Positions 49,300-58,423 of a stretch of DNA of 64,000 nucleotides are shown here, in pieces. Location: assembly GCA_029243395.1 (NCBI GenBank), contig JAQWSE010000011.1:1-64000 (forward strand), given 5' to 3'. A model generated the notes under the pieces. That model had not been told where the DNA came from and did not search any database. It was given only the letters and a program-made list of their open reading frames with translations. The stretch comes from Paracoccaceae bacterium. GTDB taxonomy: Bacteria > Pseudomonadota > Alphaproteobacteria > Rhodobacterales > Rhodobacteraceae. Positions within the stretch are counted from its first letter, which is position 1, and the number at the start of each line of letters is the position of its first letter. Position numbers and translations under genes: made by a program.

Positions 49300-50754
49300 T
49301 CAACGGCATAAAGGAGGAGGGGTAAAGCCAACCAACTCGCGTTCTACTGCCTCTGCAAAGGCTAATGCTGTGAAGTCACGACCATGGCCCGCAATAGCCT
49401 GATATCCTACGGGAAGCCCTCTAACCTGCCCAATCGGGCCCACGACGCTTGGCAGTCCGACAACACCCGAATACCCCGACCAGAAAAGTTGTGCCATTTC
49501 TGGATATTTTTCACCATTGATTGTCAAGAACCGGCGATAACGCTGACCCTTTTGATCGTGTTTAAATGCGGGTGCTCCTGTTGCAGGGGCAAGAAGAATA
49601 TCTACATCCTCAAAATATGCATCAAATGCTAGGCGGTGTTTATTTCGTTTTGCATTCAAGTTAATCCAGTCACGATGCAAAAGTGATAACCCCTCAAATC
49701 GCGTGCCACACACACGGGTCACGCGCTCATTATTTAATGCCTTAACGCCATCGATAAGTGCTTTGATATCTTTCTTTGTGAAGTGTGGGGAATCAGAAGC
49801 ACCTACCAACTTGAGATAAATCATAAAGTGCCGCTCATTATCTAACTCAGGTATTTTATCTCGAATTATTTTTGCGCCTGCCTTTTCCAGTTTTTGTACG
49901 AATCTGTCCAATTTCGCAAGATAATCATGATCAACGGGGCTTTCTGGATCATTGAGTTTTATTCCAATGCGGAATTGGTTCAATTTTGTCCGATTGTCGG
50001 TGGGTAGATGATTTTTGAATGCTGTGGCTTCTATTCCGCGTAGGCCCTCAATCGTCTTAAAGGCAAGTTTCAAATCTCCTGCCGTGCGCGCCAATGGACC
50101 AGCGACTGAGATATCTGACTCGGAATGCAATTCCACGATGCTTTGGCCATGAGAGGAAACAACCTTAAATGTCGGCTTCAACCCAAAGACCCCACAGTAA
50201 TGGGCGGGATTTCTGATCGAAGAGCCAGCATCGCTGCCAACTTCCAAAGCGCTCATGCCTGTTGAAAGCGCGGCTGCCGAACCGCCGGAGGATCCCCCGG
50301 GTGTGCGAGTTTGATCCCACGGGTTGTTGGTAGTTCCGTAAATTTCGTTGAAGGTTTGCCATTCAACAAGATTAAGCGGTACGTTTGTTTTACCAAAGAC
50401 GATGGCACCCGCACTTCGAAATCGTGCTACTGCGTCGCTATCAGACTTTGCGATGTTGCCTTTATACTGTGGATCTCCCCAGGTAGTGGGCGCACCGGTA
50501 AGGTCAAATGACTCTTTTACCGTGACAGGCACGCCGTGCAAAGGGCCACGAAACTGACCCATAGCCGCCTCTTTATCCATCTTCCAAGCCAGTTCTTTTG
50601 CAGCTTCACGATCCTGCCAAATCACTGCGTTGATCTCTGGGTTAAACTTATCGATCTGTTCAAAATGTGCTTCAATCAGATCAGAAACCTTTATTGAGCG
50701 CTCGCGTATTGCCTTCGCTTGTTTCTTTGCGGATTGCAGGACAATCGAAGACAT
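49300..50754 (-). CDS. Amidase signature family hydrolase
   Basis: 484 residues from ATG 50754, chosen over a TTG 18 bases upstream because AAAGGTG precedes it. The Ser-cisSer-Lys triad is visible: Lys80 in GVPVTVKESFD, Ser155 in TPGGSSGGS and Ser179 in GSDAGSSIR. Family members hydrolyse amides in the cytoplasm. It is the last gene of the minus-strand run from the ABC transporter, and likely cleaves the imported compound or its derivative. Base composition is strikingly higher in G+C than in the genes to its right-hand map neighbour at 47-49 kb (hand counts of 60-base lines: 60-62% against 32%). Confidence 0.9.
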   Translation of the reverse strand: MSSIVLQSAKKQAKAIRERSIKVSDLIEAHFEQIDKFNPEINAVIWQDREAAKELAWKMDKEAAMGQFRGPLHGVPVTVKESFDLTGAPTTWGDPQYKGNIAKSDSDAVARFRSAGAIVFGKTNVPLNLVEWQTFNEIYGTTNNPWDQTRTPGGSSGGSAAALSTGMSALEVGSDAGSSIRNPAHYCGVFGLKPTFKVVSSHGQSIVELHSESDISVAGPLARTAGDLKLAFKTIEGLRGIEATAFKNHLPTDNRTKLNQFRIGIKLNDPESPVDHDYLAKLDRFVQKLEKAGAKIIRDKIPELDNERHFMIYLKLVGASDSPHFTKKDIKALIDGVKALNNERVTRVCGTRFEGLSLLHRDWINLNAKRNKHRLAFDAYFEDVDILLAPATGAPAFKHDQKGQRYRRFLTINGEKYPEMAQLFWSGYSGVVGLPSVVGPIGQVRGLPVGYQAIAGHGRDFTALAFAEAVERELVGFTPPPLCR

Positions 50755-50870
50755 CAGCACACCTTTCACCAAATTCTTTGCACCAAATTATTGGATATGT
50801 GTCCTAGGAAAGCAAGGTTAATCATTCTATAAAAAATCCTAAGCTAAATGTATATGTGGAATAAACCCTC

Positions 50871-51005
50871 CTATTGGGCGGGTGGGATCGCCCCTTCATC
50901 CTGAATATCAATTTCATTTGTCTCCATTCCTTTCTTTGCAAAGGCAATGGCATCGCGCACAATTATTAAGATGATTTCATCCGGAATTCCCGGCAAGATG
51001 GCCAT
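50871..51005 (-). CDS. Possible 44-residue ORF between SDR and amidase
   Basis: A short frame starting MAILPGIPDEIILIIVRD and ending DEGAIPPAQ, in the 280-base space between two same-strand genes of the operon. It has an amphipathic middle and an acidic end, but no clear ribosome binding site and a stop two codons upstream. It may be a real small protein or the relic of a longer gene. No family recognised. Confidence 0.3.
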   Translation of the reverse strand: MAILPGIPDEIILIIVRDAIAFAKKGMETNEIDIQDEGAIPPAQ

Positions 51006-51052
51006 TTGTATTTAAGGAGCTATGGGTCATTTGTGCTCTCATGATATTAAGA

Positions 51053-51850
51053 TTAAATGCTCTCACCACCATCTACAACCAAAGCGTGGCCAGTCATAAA
51101 TGTGGACATGTCAGAAGCAAGGAAAAGGATTGAGTCGGCTATTTCGTTGGTTGTACCCCATCGGCCCATTGGTATTGTGCGAGACACATAGTGTTCAAGT
51201 TTGTTGCGGCCCCCCATTTGTTTTTCAAATCCGGCATTAAAGGGAGTATCGATAAAACCTGGGCAAAGCGTGTTGAAGCGGATGTTGTCTTTGGCATAGT
51301 CGGCAGCCATTTGGCGTGTCATGGCCACCACTGCGTGTTTAGTGGTTGCATAGGCTATCATCTCACGGTCATATTGCACACCAGAATTGGATGCGGTAAT
51401 AATTATGCTACCCCCACCCTGAGCTCGCATGTGTCCGATTGTGGCACGCGCCGTGATGAAATGGGATCGCACATTAAGTTGCCAAGACAATTCCATACCT
51501 TCAAGAGTTACCTGCTCCAGATTGCCTTCAGCCTGATAACCAGCGTGGGAGTGCAAAATATCTAACCTCCCGTAGGTTTTAACGATCTTATTGATTAATT
51601 CGCTGACCGCTAGATCATTGGTAACATCCAGGTTTTCCGAAATAGCCTGAAAGCCCTCTTTTCCCAATTCTAGGGCAACCTGACTAGCTTTTTCACCTTC
51701 ACGATCAGTAATGATGACATGTGCTCCATGTCGAGCCATTGCTATTGCGCCAGCTCTCCCTATTCCGGATCCTCCTCCTGTCACCATAGCAACCTTATTT
51801 TTCAGCATGGGGAACAAACATTGTTCTTTGGATATTATAGCAGGGGTCAT
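51053..51850 (-). CDS. Short-chain dehydrogenase/reductase
   Basis: 265 residues of the classical SDR type. The cofactor motif is TGGGSGIG (24-31); the catalytic set is Ser154, Tyr167 and Lys171 (YATTK); the C-terminal LVVDGG closes the fold. The usual NNAG is replaced by SHAG. Asp at 49 after the second strand suggests NAD(H). The ATG at 51850 overlaps the permease stop by 4 bases (ATGA), so translation is coupled to the transporter and the oxidoreductase probably acts on the imported compound. An internal ATG at residue 15 is an alternative start. Confidence 0.9.
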   Translation of the reverse strand: MTPAIISKEQCLFPMLKNKVAMVTGGGSGIGRAGAIAMARHGAHVIITDREGEKASQVALELGKEGFQAISENLDVTNDLAVSELINKIVKTYGRLDILHSHAGYQAEGNLEQVTLEGMELSWQLNVRSHFITARATIGHMRAQGGGSIIITASNSGVQYDREMIAYATTKHAVVAMTRQMAADYAKDNIRFNTLCPGFIDTPFNAGFEKQMGGRNKLEHYVSRTIPMGRWGTTNEIADSILFLASDMSTFMTGHALVVDGGESI

Positions 51851-52665
51851 TTATTTTTTTTACCTCCAGTTTGAAGCAGTAATTGTGCTGTAATCAACAT
51901 TAATAGTGAAACTCCAAGTACCATTGTGCCGATAGCATTTATTTCTGGTGTTACGCCTCGTCGAATCGAAGAAAATATATAGATTGGGAGCGTTGTTTCG
52001 GAACCCGCGACGAAGAACGCAATGATGAAGTCGTCAAAACTAAAAGTGAAGCTGAGCAAAAAACCAGCCAGGATAGCAGGGAAGATTATCGGCAAGGTAA
52101 CTTGCTGAAAGGTTCTCATTGGGGTTGCATATAGGTCAGAGGAAGCTTCGGTCAGAGCGCGATCCATGCCTACGAGTTTCGCACGCACAATTATTACTAC
52201 CAGTGCCATTAGAAATACCGTATGAGCTGCAATCAGTGTTCCCATTCCCATATGGAGTTTAGGAGGGGTGAACCCAGTTGGCCAGAGTGTGGAAACTAGA
52301 GGATTAAGTTGGTCAAAGACTGTAACTAAGCCAATCAGAGTAGCGATACCAATTACGATACCCGGGATCATGACAGCAACATAGATCAACGAGTCAAAAA
52401 CAGTGCGGACCAGGCCTTTAATGCCTTGTAAGGCGACTGCTGCCATCGTTCCGAAAACGCTGGCAAGAAATGCAGATGCAACCGCAACCATCAGGCTAGT
52501 TTCTAGTGCGTCCATTACAAAGGGATTGGACAATGCTTTACCATACCATTTGATGGAAAATCCTTGAAATTGGCTAGCATGACGTCCAGCACTAAAGCTA
52601 AATAAAGCGATAATCGCAATTGGAGTATAAAGAAAAAGGTAAACGCAAGTGGCATAGATTCTCAT
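51847..52665 (-). CDS. potC: Polyamine-type ABC transporter permease (PotC/PotI)
   Basis: 272 residues with six hydrophobic segments. The cytoplasmic coupling loop EASSDLYATPMRTFQQVTLPIIFPAI (about 175-200) has the EAA-loop pattern. The N-terminal YTPIAIIALFSFSAGR is typical of the second permease of spermidine/putrescine importers. It pairs with the permease gene just upstream (9-base gap). Its stop overlaps the SDR start. Confidence 0.92.
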   Translation of the reverse strand: MRIYATCVYLFLYTPIAIIALFSFSAGRHASQFQGFSIKWYGKALSNPFVMDALETSLMVAVASAFLASVFGTMAAVALQGIKGLVRTVFDSLIYVAVMIPGIVIGIATLIGLVTVFDQLNPLVSTLWPTGFTPPKLHMGMGTLIAAHTVFLMALVVIIVRAKLVGMDRALTEASSDLYATPMRTFQQVTLPIIFPAILAGFLLSFTFSFDDFIIAFFVAGSETTLPIYIFSSIRRGVTPEINAIGTMVLGVSLLMLITAQLLLQTGGKKNK

Positions 52666-52674
52666 GGTTTCTCC

Positions 52675-53526
52675 TCACATAATTGACACGTCATCTCGGC
52701 TTGTGCCAAGACGACCAATTAACCGCATGTAAAACGTGATTGTGATCAGCATGACCACAATAAGGGCTACGGCTACCGCTGAGCCATAGGCCCAATTACG
52801 TGATTGTAAAAACAGATCTACCAGCGCATTGCCGACAAAGAAGACTTTACCACCGCCGAGCAAGGCGGGGATAAGATACTCTCCCATCAATAGAATGAAC
52901 ACCAGCATACAACCGGTGGCAATACCTGGAATAGAAAGTGGTAAAGTCACTTGCAGAAACGTGCGCCAGGGTTTGGCTCCAAGGTCCGAAGATGCTTCAA
53001 GCAACTGTTTATCTAAACGGTCAAGGCTAACAAAAATAGGAAAAACCATCAGAGGCAGGTATCCATAAATTATTCCCATAAGGACTGCGAAAGGAGTGTT
53101 GATCAGGCGAACACCTTCGATGCCTATCCAATCGAGAACCATGGGTATGCCTCGGCCACCTAATAAAAAAATCCATGCGTAACTGCGGATTAGGATTGAC
53201 GTCCAGAAGGGAACTATCACCATCACCAAAAGTATAGTTTTCCATTTAGAATCTACCTTAACTGCAAGAAAGTAGGCCAATGGATAGGCAATAATCAGAG
53301 CCGACAAGGTTCCAACAGGCGCGAGAGTCATAGTGTTTTTAAAAGCGGTCCAGCGTGCTGGGAGGTTAGCATACTGTTCGAAAGTGAAAGCGGGTACGAC
53401 ACCACCCGAGGGTGCCCGCTCTCCAAAGCTGAAAATGAGAACGACAGTCAACGGTATTATCAGCATAACTAAAAACAAGGTTCCGGCAGGTGCCAACAAT
53501 AACCAATTACGAGCCTGTTGCGTCAT
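52675..53526 (-). CDS. potB: Polyamine-type ABC transporter permease (PotB/PotH)
   Basis: 283 residues, six predicted membrane segments, with the EAA loop LEASSDLGAKPWRTFLQVTLPLSIPGI (about 178-204). LLLAPAGTLFLVMLIIPLTVVLIFSF is the first membrane helix. It forms the channel with the following permease and is energised by the ATPase at 54725-55846. It lies 22 bases after the binding protein gene. Confidence 0.92.
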   Translation of the reverse strand: MTQQARNWLLLAPAGTLFLVMLIIPLTVVLIFSFGERAPSGGVVPAFTFEQYANLPARWTAFKNTMTLAPVGTLSALIIAYPLAYFLAVKVDSKWKTILLVMVIVPFWTSILIRSYAWIFLLGGRGIPMVLDWIGIEGVRLINTPFAVLMGIIYGYLPLMVFPIFVSLDRLDKQLLEASSDLGAKPWRTFLQVTLPLSIPGIATGCMLVFILLMGEYLIPALLGGGKVFFVGNALVDLFLQSRNWAYGSAVAVALIVVMLITITFYMRLIGRLGTSRDDVSIM

Positions 53527-53548
53527 GTCGCTCTCATCCCAATTCTAA

Positions 53549-54700
53549 TCAGGCAGACTTAAATCGTGCCATCAATTCTGCACGGTTTGGATCTGTCATT
53601 GTTACAGCAGCCCCAAATTCCAATGGACTTAGTAATTCCTTTGCAGGAAAGAGAATAGGATCATTTTTGATCGAATCAGGCAGTAGCTTGTAAGTGTTGG
53701 AATCGGCAGTTGGATAACCATGTGCAAGCACCTCTTTCGCGTTTACATTAGGATCCAGCAGGAAGTTGATCAGTGCATAAGCGGCCTCCTTATGTGGGGC
53801 GCTTTTGGGAATGGCATAGTAGTCACTCCAGATTTCACCACCTTCAGAACCCAGAACATAGTGGATTTCAGGGATGTCAGTATTGAGTTGTTTCCCATCA
53901 CCAGACCAGCATATTGTTAACCAAGCATCACCATTTCTCATCGATGGTTGGTAGTCAGATGTGATTGCAAAGAGGTGTGGCTTTACGTCAATTAGTAGTT
54001 TTTCGGCATCTGCCAATTCAGATTCGTCTACTGAGTTGAATGAGTATCCGTAATAATTTAGCGCGCTACCAATTGTCGTCAGTTGATAGTCATGAACCAT
54101 CGAACGTCCTGAGAAGCTATCTCTAGAAATATCAAAAAATTCCTTCCATGAAGAGATAGCTTTTCCTCCATTGTGTGCGGTGTTTATTGCCATACCCGTC
54201 GAACCCCAATTTTTTGGAACCGCATATAGTTTACCACCGACGGAACCTGCTTCTGCATATCGTGCATCAAAGGCAGATGCGTCATAGTTTGGTAGTTTGG
54301 CAGTATCAAGTGGCTCAATAAGACCTTCATCGACATAAGTTGTGATAGTATAGTTTGTTGGAACATAGACGTCCCAACCGCTTCCGCCAGCCTGAAGCTT
54401 GGCCAGCATCTCTTCATTTGAGCCAAAAACATTGACTTGAACATGTGCACCTGTTGCTTCAGTAAAAGCTTCGAAATTCGACTCGTCGTGATAATTGGGC
54501 CAGGTTGCTAGGACAACTCGGTCTCCTATATCTCCTGCAGCAAAAGCCTGAGGACCTGACATGGTAGCTCCCAGAACTGCTGTAGCAGCACCGAGGCCTG
54601 TTATATTCATAAAATGTCGGCGAGTAATGGAACCCTTTCTGTAACGCTCCAGCTCTTCTATAAACTTCTTCTTAGAAATATGGTCGATTTGTTTTGTCAT
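53549..54700 (-). CDS. potD: Polyamine-type ABC transporter substrate-binding protein, Tat signal
   Basis: 383 residues of the PotD/PotF family. A twin-arginine motif (SITRRHFMNITGLGAA, Arg27-Arg28) precedes a short hydrophobic core and an AFA cleavage site near residue 54, so the periplasmic protein is probably exported folded. VVLATWPNYHDESNFEAFTEATGA is the usual first strand and helix of the mature protein. Ligands of the family are spermidine, putrescine and some opine-like or amino-acid compounds; the true ligand is unknown. It lies between the ATPase and permease genes. Confidence 0.92.
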   Translation of the reverse strand: MTKQIDHISKKKFIEELERYRKGSITRRHFMNITGLGAATAVLGATMSGPQAFAAGDIGDRVVLATWPNYHDESNFEAFTEATGAHVQVNVFGSNEEMLAKLQAGGSGWDVYVPTNYTITTYVDEGLIEPLDTAKLPNYDASAFDARYAEAGSVGGKLYAVPKNWGSTGMAINTAHNGGKAISSWKEFFDISRDSFSGRSMVHDYQLTTIGSALNYYGYSFNSVDESELADAEKLLIDVKPHLFAITSDYQPSMRNGDAWLTICWSGDGKQLNTDIPEIHYVLGSEGGEIWSDYYAIPKSAPHKEAAYALINFLLDPNVNAKEVLAHGYPTADSNTYKLLPDSIKNDPILFPAKELLSPLEFGAAVTMTDPNRAELMARFKSA

Positions 54701-54724
54701 TGTACTTCTCCTTTTTGTTATTTT

Positions 54725-55846
54725 TTAGTTATTTTCGAGAATGAGAGCTATGCTGGAGTCCCAAGAGACCAACCCCTCATCTCCCCTATTGAACGGGACA
54801 TCGTTCAACTCTGATTGCCTGGGTGATAGCACCAAAAAGTCACCAAGTGTTCCATGTGTCACCAAATACTCGGTATGCTCTCCCAGAAAGATTCTGTTGA
54901 GTACTTTAACGGTAAGACCATCGCCTTGACGGTGTAGTCTCATCTGTTCGGGTCGAATGCTAATGCAAACATCTTGCCCTACGGTTAGCTCTCCGCCCAG
55001 TATGCCCTGCATGGACATACCGTTTTCCAGTAAAACTGAAACTAGGTTTTCGGTTAAATTTGTGATTTTACCGCTGAAAAAATTTGATGTCCCCACGAAA
55101 TCTGCAACATAGCGTGACTTTGGTCGATCATAGAGTTCTTGTGGACTACCGACCTGGACAATGTGACCTTCTCGCATGATGCAAATACGATCACTCATCG
55201 ATAAGGCTTCTTCTTGATCATGTGTGACTAGGACAAAGGTAATGCCCAACTGACGTTGCAAATTCTGTAATTCAATCTGCATTTCTTTCCGTAGCTTGCG
55301 GTCAAGTGCAGCCATTGGTTCATCTAATAATAGTAACTTAGGTTCGTTAATAATTGCTCTTGCCAAAGCAACTCTCTGCTGTTGCCCCCCAGACATTTCC
55401 CAAATTCTACGATTTTCAAATCCGCCAAGCTGCACTACATCCAGAGCCTTGGTTACTTTTTTAACGATTTGAGTTTTTGACAATCTTGGTCGCCGTTGAC
55501 GTAATCCATAGCCAATATTTTGAGTCACTGTCATATGTGGAAACAGTGCATATTGCTGAAATACCATGTTTACAGGACGATTGTACGCATCAAGACCGTT
55601 TACAACCTCGCCGTCTAGCAAGACTTCGCCCTTTGTGGGCACTTCAAATCCGGCTAGAATCCGAAGTACGGTCGTTTTTCCGCACCCCGATGGCCCAAGA
55701 AATGATAAAAATTCGCCTTCGCCAATTGACAGGTTCAAATCGCTTGCAGCCAATACGTCTCCAAAGCTCTTGGAAACGTCTCGTAGCTCAGCAATCACAT
55801 TTCTATCCACTGACTGCGATTCACTATCATATGCCTTACTTTTCAT
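54725..55846 (-). CDS. potA: Polyamine-type ABC transporter ATP-binding protein
   Basis: 373 residues. Walker A is GPSGCGKTT (about 53-61), signature MSGGQQQRVALARA (about 149), Walker B LLLLDEPMAALD (about 169-180), switch His in VTHDQEE (about 206). The last about 90 residues form a TOBE domain, the regulatory module of the PotA/MalK/UgpC group. First gene of the operon potA-potD-potB-potC-SDR-(small ORF)-amidase; it diverges from the LuxR-type gene over 121 bases. Confidence 0.94.
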   Translation of the reverse strand: MKSKAYDSESQSVDRNVIAELRDVSKSFGDVLAASDLNLSIGEGEFLSFLGPSGCGKTTVLRILAGFEVPTKGEVLLDGEVVNGLDAYNRPVNMVFQQYALFPHMTVTQNIGYGLRQRRPRLSKTQIVKKVTKALDVVQLGGFENRRIWEMSGGQQQRVALARAIINEPKLLLLDEPMAALDRKLRKEMQIELQNLQRQLGITFVLVTHDQEEALSMSDRICIMREGHIVQVGSPQELYDRPKSRYVADFVGTSNFFSGKITNLTENLVSVLLENGMSMQGILGGELTVGQDVCISIRPEQMRLHRQGDGLTVKVLNRIFLGEHTEYLVTHGTLGDFLVLSPRQSELNDVPFNRGDEGLVSWDSSIALILENN

Positions 55847-55878
55847 TTAAATCTATCTTTTTACGATCTGGTAAATAC

Positions 55879-55949
55879 TATCAATATGTGTAAAATTGTA
55901 AGAAAAATGGACTTTGATGTATATACCACATTTTTAGTATATCAATATG
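55879..55949. promoter_or_regulatory. Two copies of TATCAATATG in the pot/LuxR promoter region
   Basis: The 10-mer TATCAATATG occurs at 55879-55888 and 55940-55949, 61 bases apart, both in the same orientation and followed by TG or GG. Between them are AT-rich bases including GTATATACC. The spacing is close to six helical turns. They flank the likely divergent promoters and are plausible binding sites for the adjacent LuxR-type regulator. Confidence 0.4.
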
Positions 55950-55967
55950 GGTAGTGAGTATTGATTG

Positions 55968-56762
55968 ATGAAGGATTTGATAAACGCGACTGGAACACTG
56001 ATTGACGCAATCGGAACCGAACATTTCTCACAAACTTTATCCGATGCATTAAAACGCATTGCTTACTTTGACTACACAGTAGTCTTTGGATATTTTGGCA
56101 CCGCACGGCCATTGGATTTATTCGACGATTTTCCAGCAAGGAAACGTAAAATCTTTGTAGAGGATTATCAGGAAGGCCCTTATCTCCTTGATCCTTTTTT
56201 TCTTGCATGTGAAAATCAAGTTTCACCAGATCTTTATCGGATCCGTGACCTTGCACCGGATAGATTTTTTCAGGGGGAGTATTTTCGTAACTACTATGCA
56301 CGTACCGGACTAGCTGAAGAAATTGGGTATTTAATTGAGATGCCTGGTCAGGCCATTGTAGTGGTTTCATTGATGCGTTCTGAGAAGGGGTTTTCCGCAA
56401 AAGAGTTTCGGCAATTTCGTGAGTTTTGGCCAGTGGTACGTGCTGCCTGCCAAAGCCACTGGGTAGATCTCGTAAGCTGGTTCGGTGCAAAGAGTGAACA
56501 TTCATCTGATGCGAGTATGCAGCAAAGCGTTGAACTTGCCTTTACGAATTTTGATGGCGGGATACTAACCCCAAGAGAACGGGAAGTGGTGGAGTTCACT
56601 CTCAAGGGTCACTCTGCAGACGCCGTCGGCCGTATCCTGGAGATCTCACCCGGTACAGTGCGTACCCATCGTCGAAATGTGTATTCAAAACTTCAAATCA
56701 GATCACAAGGAGAGTTATTTTCTAAACTCATCGATAATTTGGTCTCGAGGAGCAGAAATTGA
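55968..56762 (+). CDS. LuxR family transcriptional regulator
   Basis: 264 residues from ATG 55968; a TTG three bases earlier is equally in frame. The C-terminal helix-turn-helix (about 200-250) reads LTPREREVVEFTLKGHS then ISPGTVRTHRRNVYSKL, the GerE/LuxR pattern. The N-terminal about 165 residues are a sensory domain not clearly of the acyl-homoserine-lactone type and with no receiver Asp. No luxI gene is near. Its divergence from the pot operon suggests it controls uptake and breakdown of the transported compound. It shares the higher G+C of that block. Confidence 0.88.
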   Translation: MKDLINATGTLIDAIGTEHFSQTLSDALKRIAYFDYTVVFGYFGTARPLDLFDDFPARKRKIFVEDYQEGPYLLDPFFLACENQVSPDLYRIRDLAPDRFFQGEYFRNYYARTGLAEEIGYLIEMPGQAIVVVSLMRSEKGFSAKEFRQFREFWPVVRAACQSHWVDLVSWFGAKSEHSSDASMQQSVELAFTNFDGGILTPREREVVEFTLKGHSADAVGRILEISPGTVRTHRRNVYSKLQIRSQGELFSKLIDNLVSRSRN

Positions 56763-56967
56763 AGGTTTAGAAGTTTTGATAAGGCTGAGAACAACTCTCC
56801 TATTGCTAGCATGGGGTCGGCAAGGGTATCACAAAAAAGCCATACTCCAATCCAAAAAAATATCACCGTTCAGGGATTTTGGTTAGGAAAGTTACTCCAG
56901 TCTGGTTTTTTTTGATCTAATATTCTATTTTCTTATACCTAGTCAAAATAATTGGGACATACTCAAA

Positions 56968-57708
56968 ATGGCAAAAAATAATGGTTATTATAGTTACAAA
57001 AATTTATCAAATGAAGTAGCACTGATATTGGAATCTAAGGTATCGGAAGACTGGAGATGTAACATCTGGCACATTCGTGGACATGAAAGGGACTTAATCA
57101 TTGATACAGGTCTCGGTTTATGGCTAATTGCTGATCATATCTTCCAGATTTCCGAAAGACCAATAATTGCACTATGCACTCATAGTCACCATGATCACGC
57201 TGGAGGGTTAAACCAGTTCGAAATAAGATCAGGACATCCAGCAGAGCAGGATATTTTCACTAATCCCACGCGAAAATCGACGGTCGCAGATTTGATAAGG
57301 CCAGAGCATTTATTGGAGCAACCTTATCACGGCTTTGATCTAGAGAGTTGGTGCATGAACCCAGCCCCAATAACAAACTTGGTTGAGGAAGGAGATGTGA
57401 TTGATCTAGGCAATAGGTGTTTTAAGATAATACACTTTCCAGGACATTCCCCGGGATCAATCGCGATATGGGAAGAGAAGACCGGGATTATGTTCACAGG
57501 GGATACCCTTTACGATGGGGTCCTTTATGATCATCTATACCATTCTATGCCTGAAATATTCAAAGAAAGCCTGAGCCGACTCAAAGAGTTTCCTATAGAA
57601 ACAATTCATGCTGGGCATGGACCAAGTTTTGGCGCTTACAAAATGCATGATATTATCGATGAATATATGAGTGGACGGCGTAGTATGATTTGCCCAAGTC
57701 AACGATGA
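56968..57708 (+). CDS. MBL-fold metallo-hydrolase
   Basis: 246-residue metallo-beta-lactamase-fold protein. The first zinc motif is THSHHDHAGG (His72, His74, Asp76, His77); a His in FPGHSPGS (about 156) and an Asp in FTGDTLYDG (about 175) follow, with the last His in IHAGHGPSFG (about 214). Such enzymes hydrolyse thioesters, lactones or similar bonds; glyoxalase II is one member, but the specific segments are not present. The 205 bases before it hold no gene. Confidence 0.88.
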   Translation: MAKNNGYYSYKNLSNEVALILESKVSEDWRCNIWHIRGHERDLIIDTGLGLWLIADHIFQISERPIIALCTHSHHDHAGGLNQFEIRSGHPAEQDIFTNPTRKSTVADLIRPEHLLEQPYHGFDLESWCMNPAPITNLVEEGDVIDLGNRCFKIIHFPGHSPGSIAIWEEKTGIMFTGDTLYDGVLYDHLYHSMPEIFKESLSRLKEFPIETIHAGHGPSFGAYKMHDIIDEYMSGRRSMICPSQR

Positions 57709-58102
57709 ATGGATTAAAGGATTCTAAAGCTTTTAGTGGTATTCGAACTTTTGTTATAACTTTTGAGATTGAAGCAAGGTTTTGGGAGCTTTTAGCTGCA
57801 ACTTTTATTTCTAAATTTCTGGGTGAAGTTTTTGTCAAGATAGAGATAGTGCCGATGGTGAGTGAGCTGAGATCAAGGTTATCTTCCTGAAGTCTTTGGT
57901 AATATGATTCTATATAGATATCTATTCTTAGATCCCGACCTCTCAGAACAACAAATATTACTTTCCTGAAGCTTCTCATATTCATGCAGGAGCATTGGTG
58001 GGCAAGGAGAGACAAAGAGGAATCGGGGTAAGCTATTGCCCTGTATCCCTCGCGATAGTCCACACAGTATTGTGTTGCTTGTTAAGCTTATTAGAGTTTT
58101 TT
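57709..58102. other. Intergenic region without recognisable gene
   Basis: 394 bases. A 136-codon minus-strand frame (57653-58063) covers it, but it runs into the MBL gene, is low in recognisable pattern and lacks a ribosome binding site. Nothing else supported. Confidence 0.6.
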
Positions 58103-58384
58103 TTAAAGTTCACTCATTATAGCAAAAGTTTCTCCTGTTTCTTCTCTAAGCATTTTTAGACCACTATCTTCACGATTATTGTTTCTTGCTTGCACATCTT
58201 TTTCCCAAGCCTCTTTAGAGGAATATATTAATACAGAGCCATGTGTGACATCATCGATTTCAAACCACATGACATCAATCACATCATTACTATTATTTCT
58301 ATCTTTTAATCCAGATAGAATTTCGCGCATATTTCCCTTGTCTATAGGCTTATCATGTCGCCATGTTGTAGTTACCATATACAT
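58103..58384 (-). CDS. Small alpha/beta-barrel-like protein
   Basis: 93 residues with GAGGG before the ATG. The pattern MVTTTWRHD (strand), a helix, DVIDVMWFEIDD (strand), HGSVLIYSSKEAWEKDVQARNN (strand-helix) resembles the dimeric alpha-beta barrel (ferredoxin-like) fold of antibiotic-monooxygenase and stress-responsive proteins. No catalytic residue can be named. It follows another small barrel-like gene 39 bases upstream on the same strand, probably as an operon. Confidence 0.65.
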   Translation of the reverse strand: MYMVTTTWRHDKPIDKGNMREILSGLKDRNNSNDVIDVMWFEIDDVTHGSVLIYSSKEAWEKDVQARNNNREDSGLKMLREETGETFAIMSEL

Positions 58385-58423
58385 TTCTTTTTTCCCTCTT
58401 TCTTAAGATTGCTATCAATTTCG

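Noticed and set aside
51191-51565. 124-codon plus-strand frame
   Set aside because: Shadow of the SDR gene, which has the complete catalytic set.
57653-58063. 136-codon minus-strand frame after the MBL gene
   Set aside because: Overlaps the MBL gene, has no ribosome binding site and shows no family motif; I considered a transposase relic but found no catalytic residues or terminal repeats.
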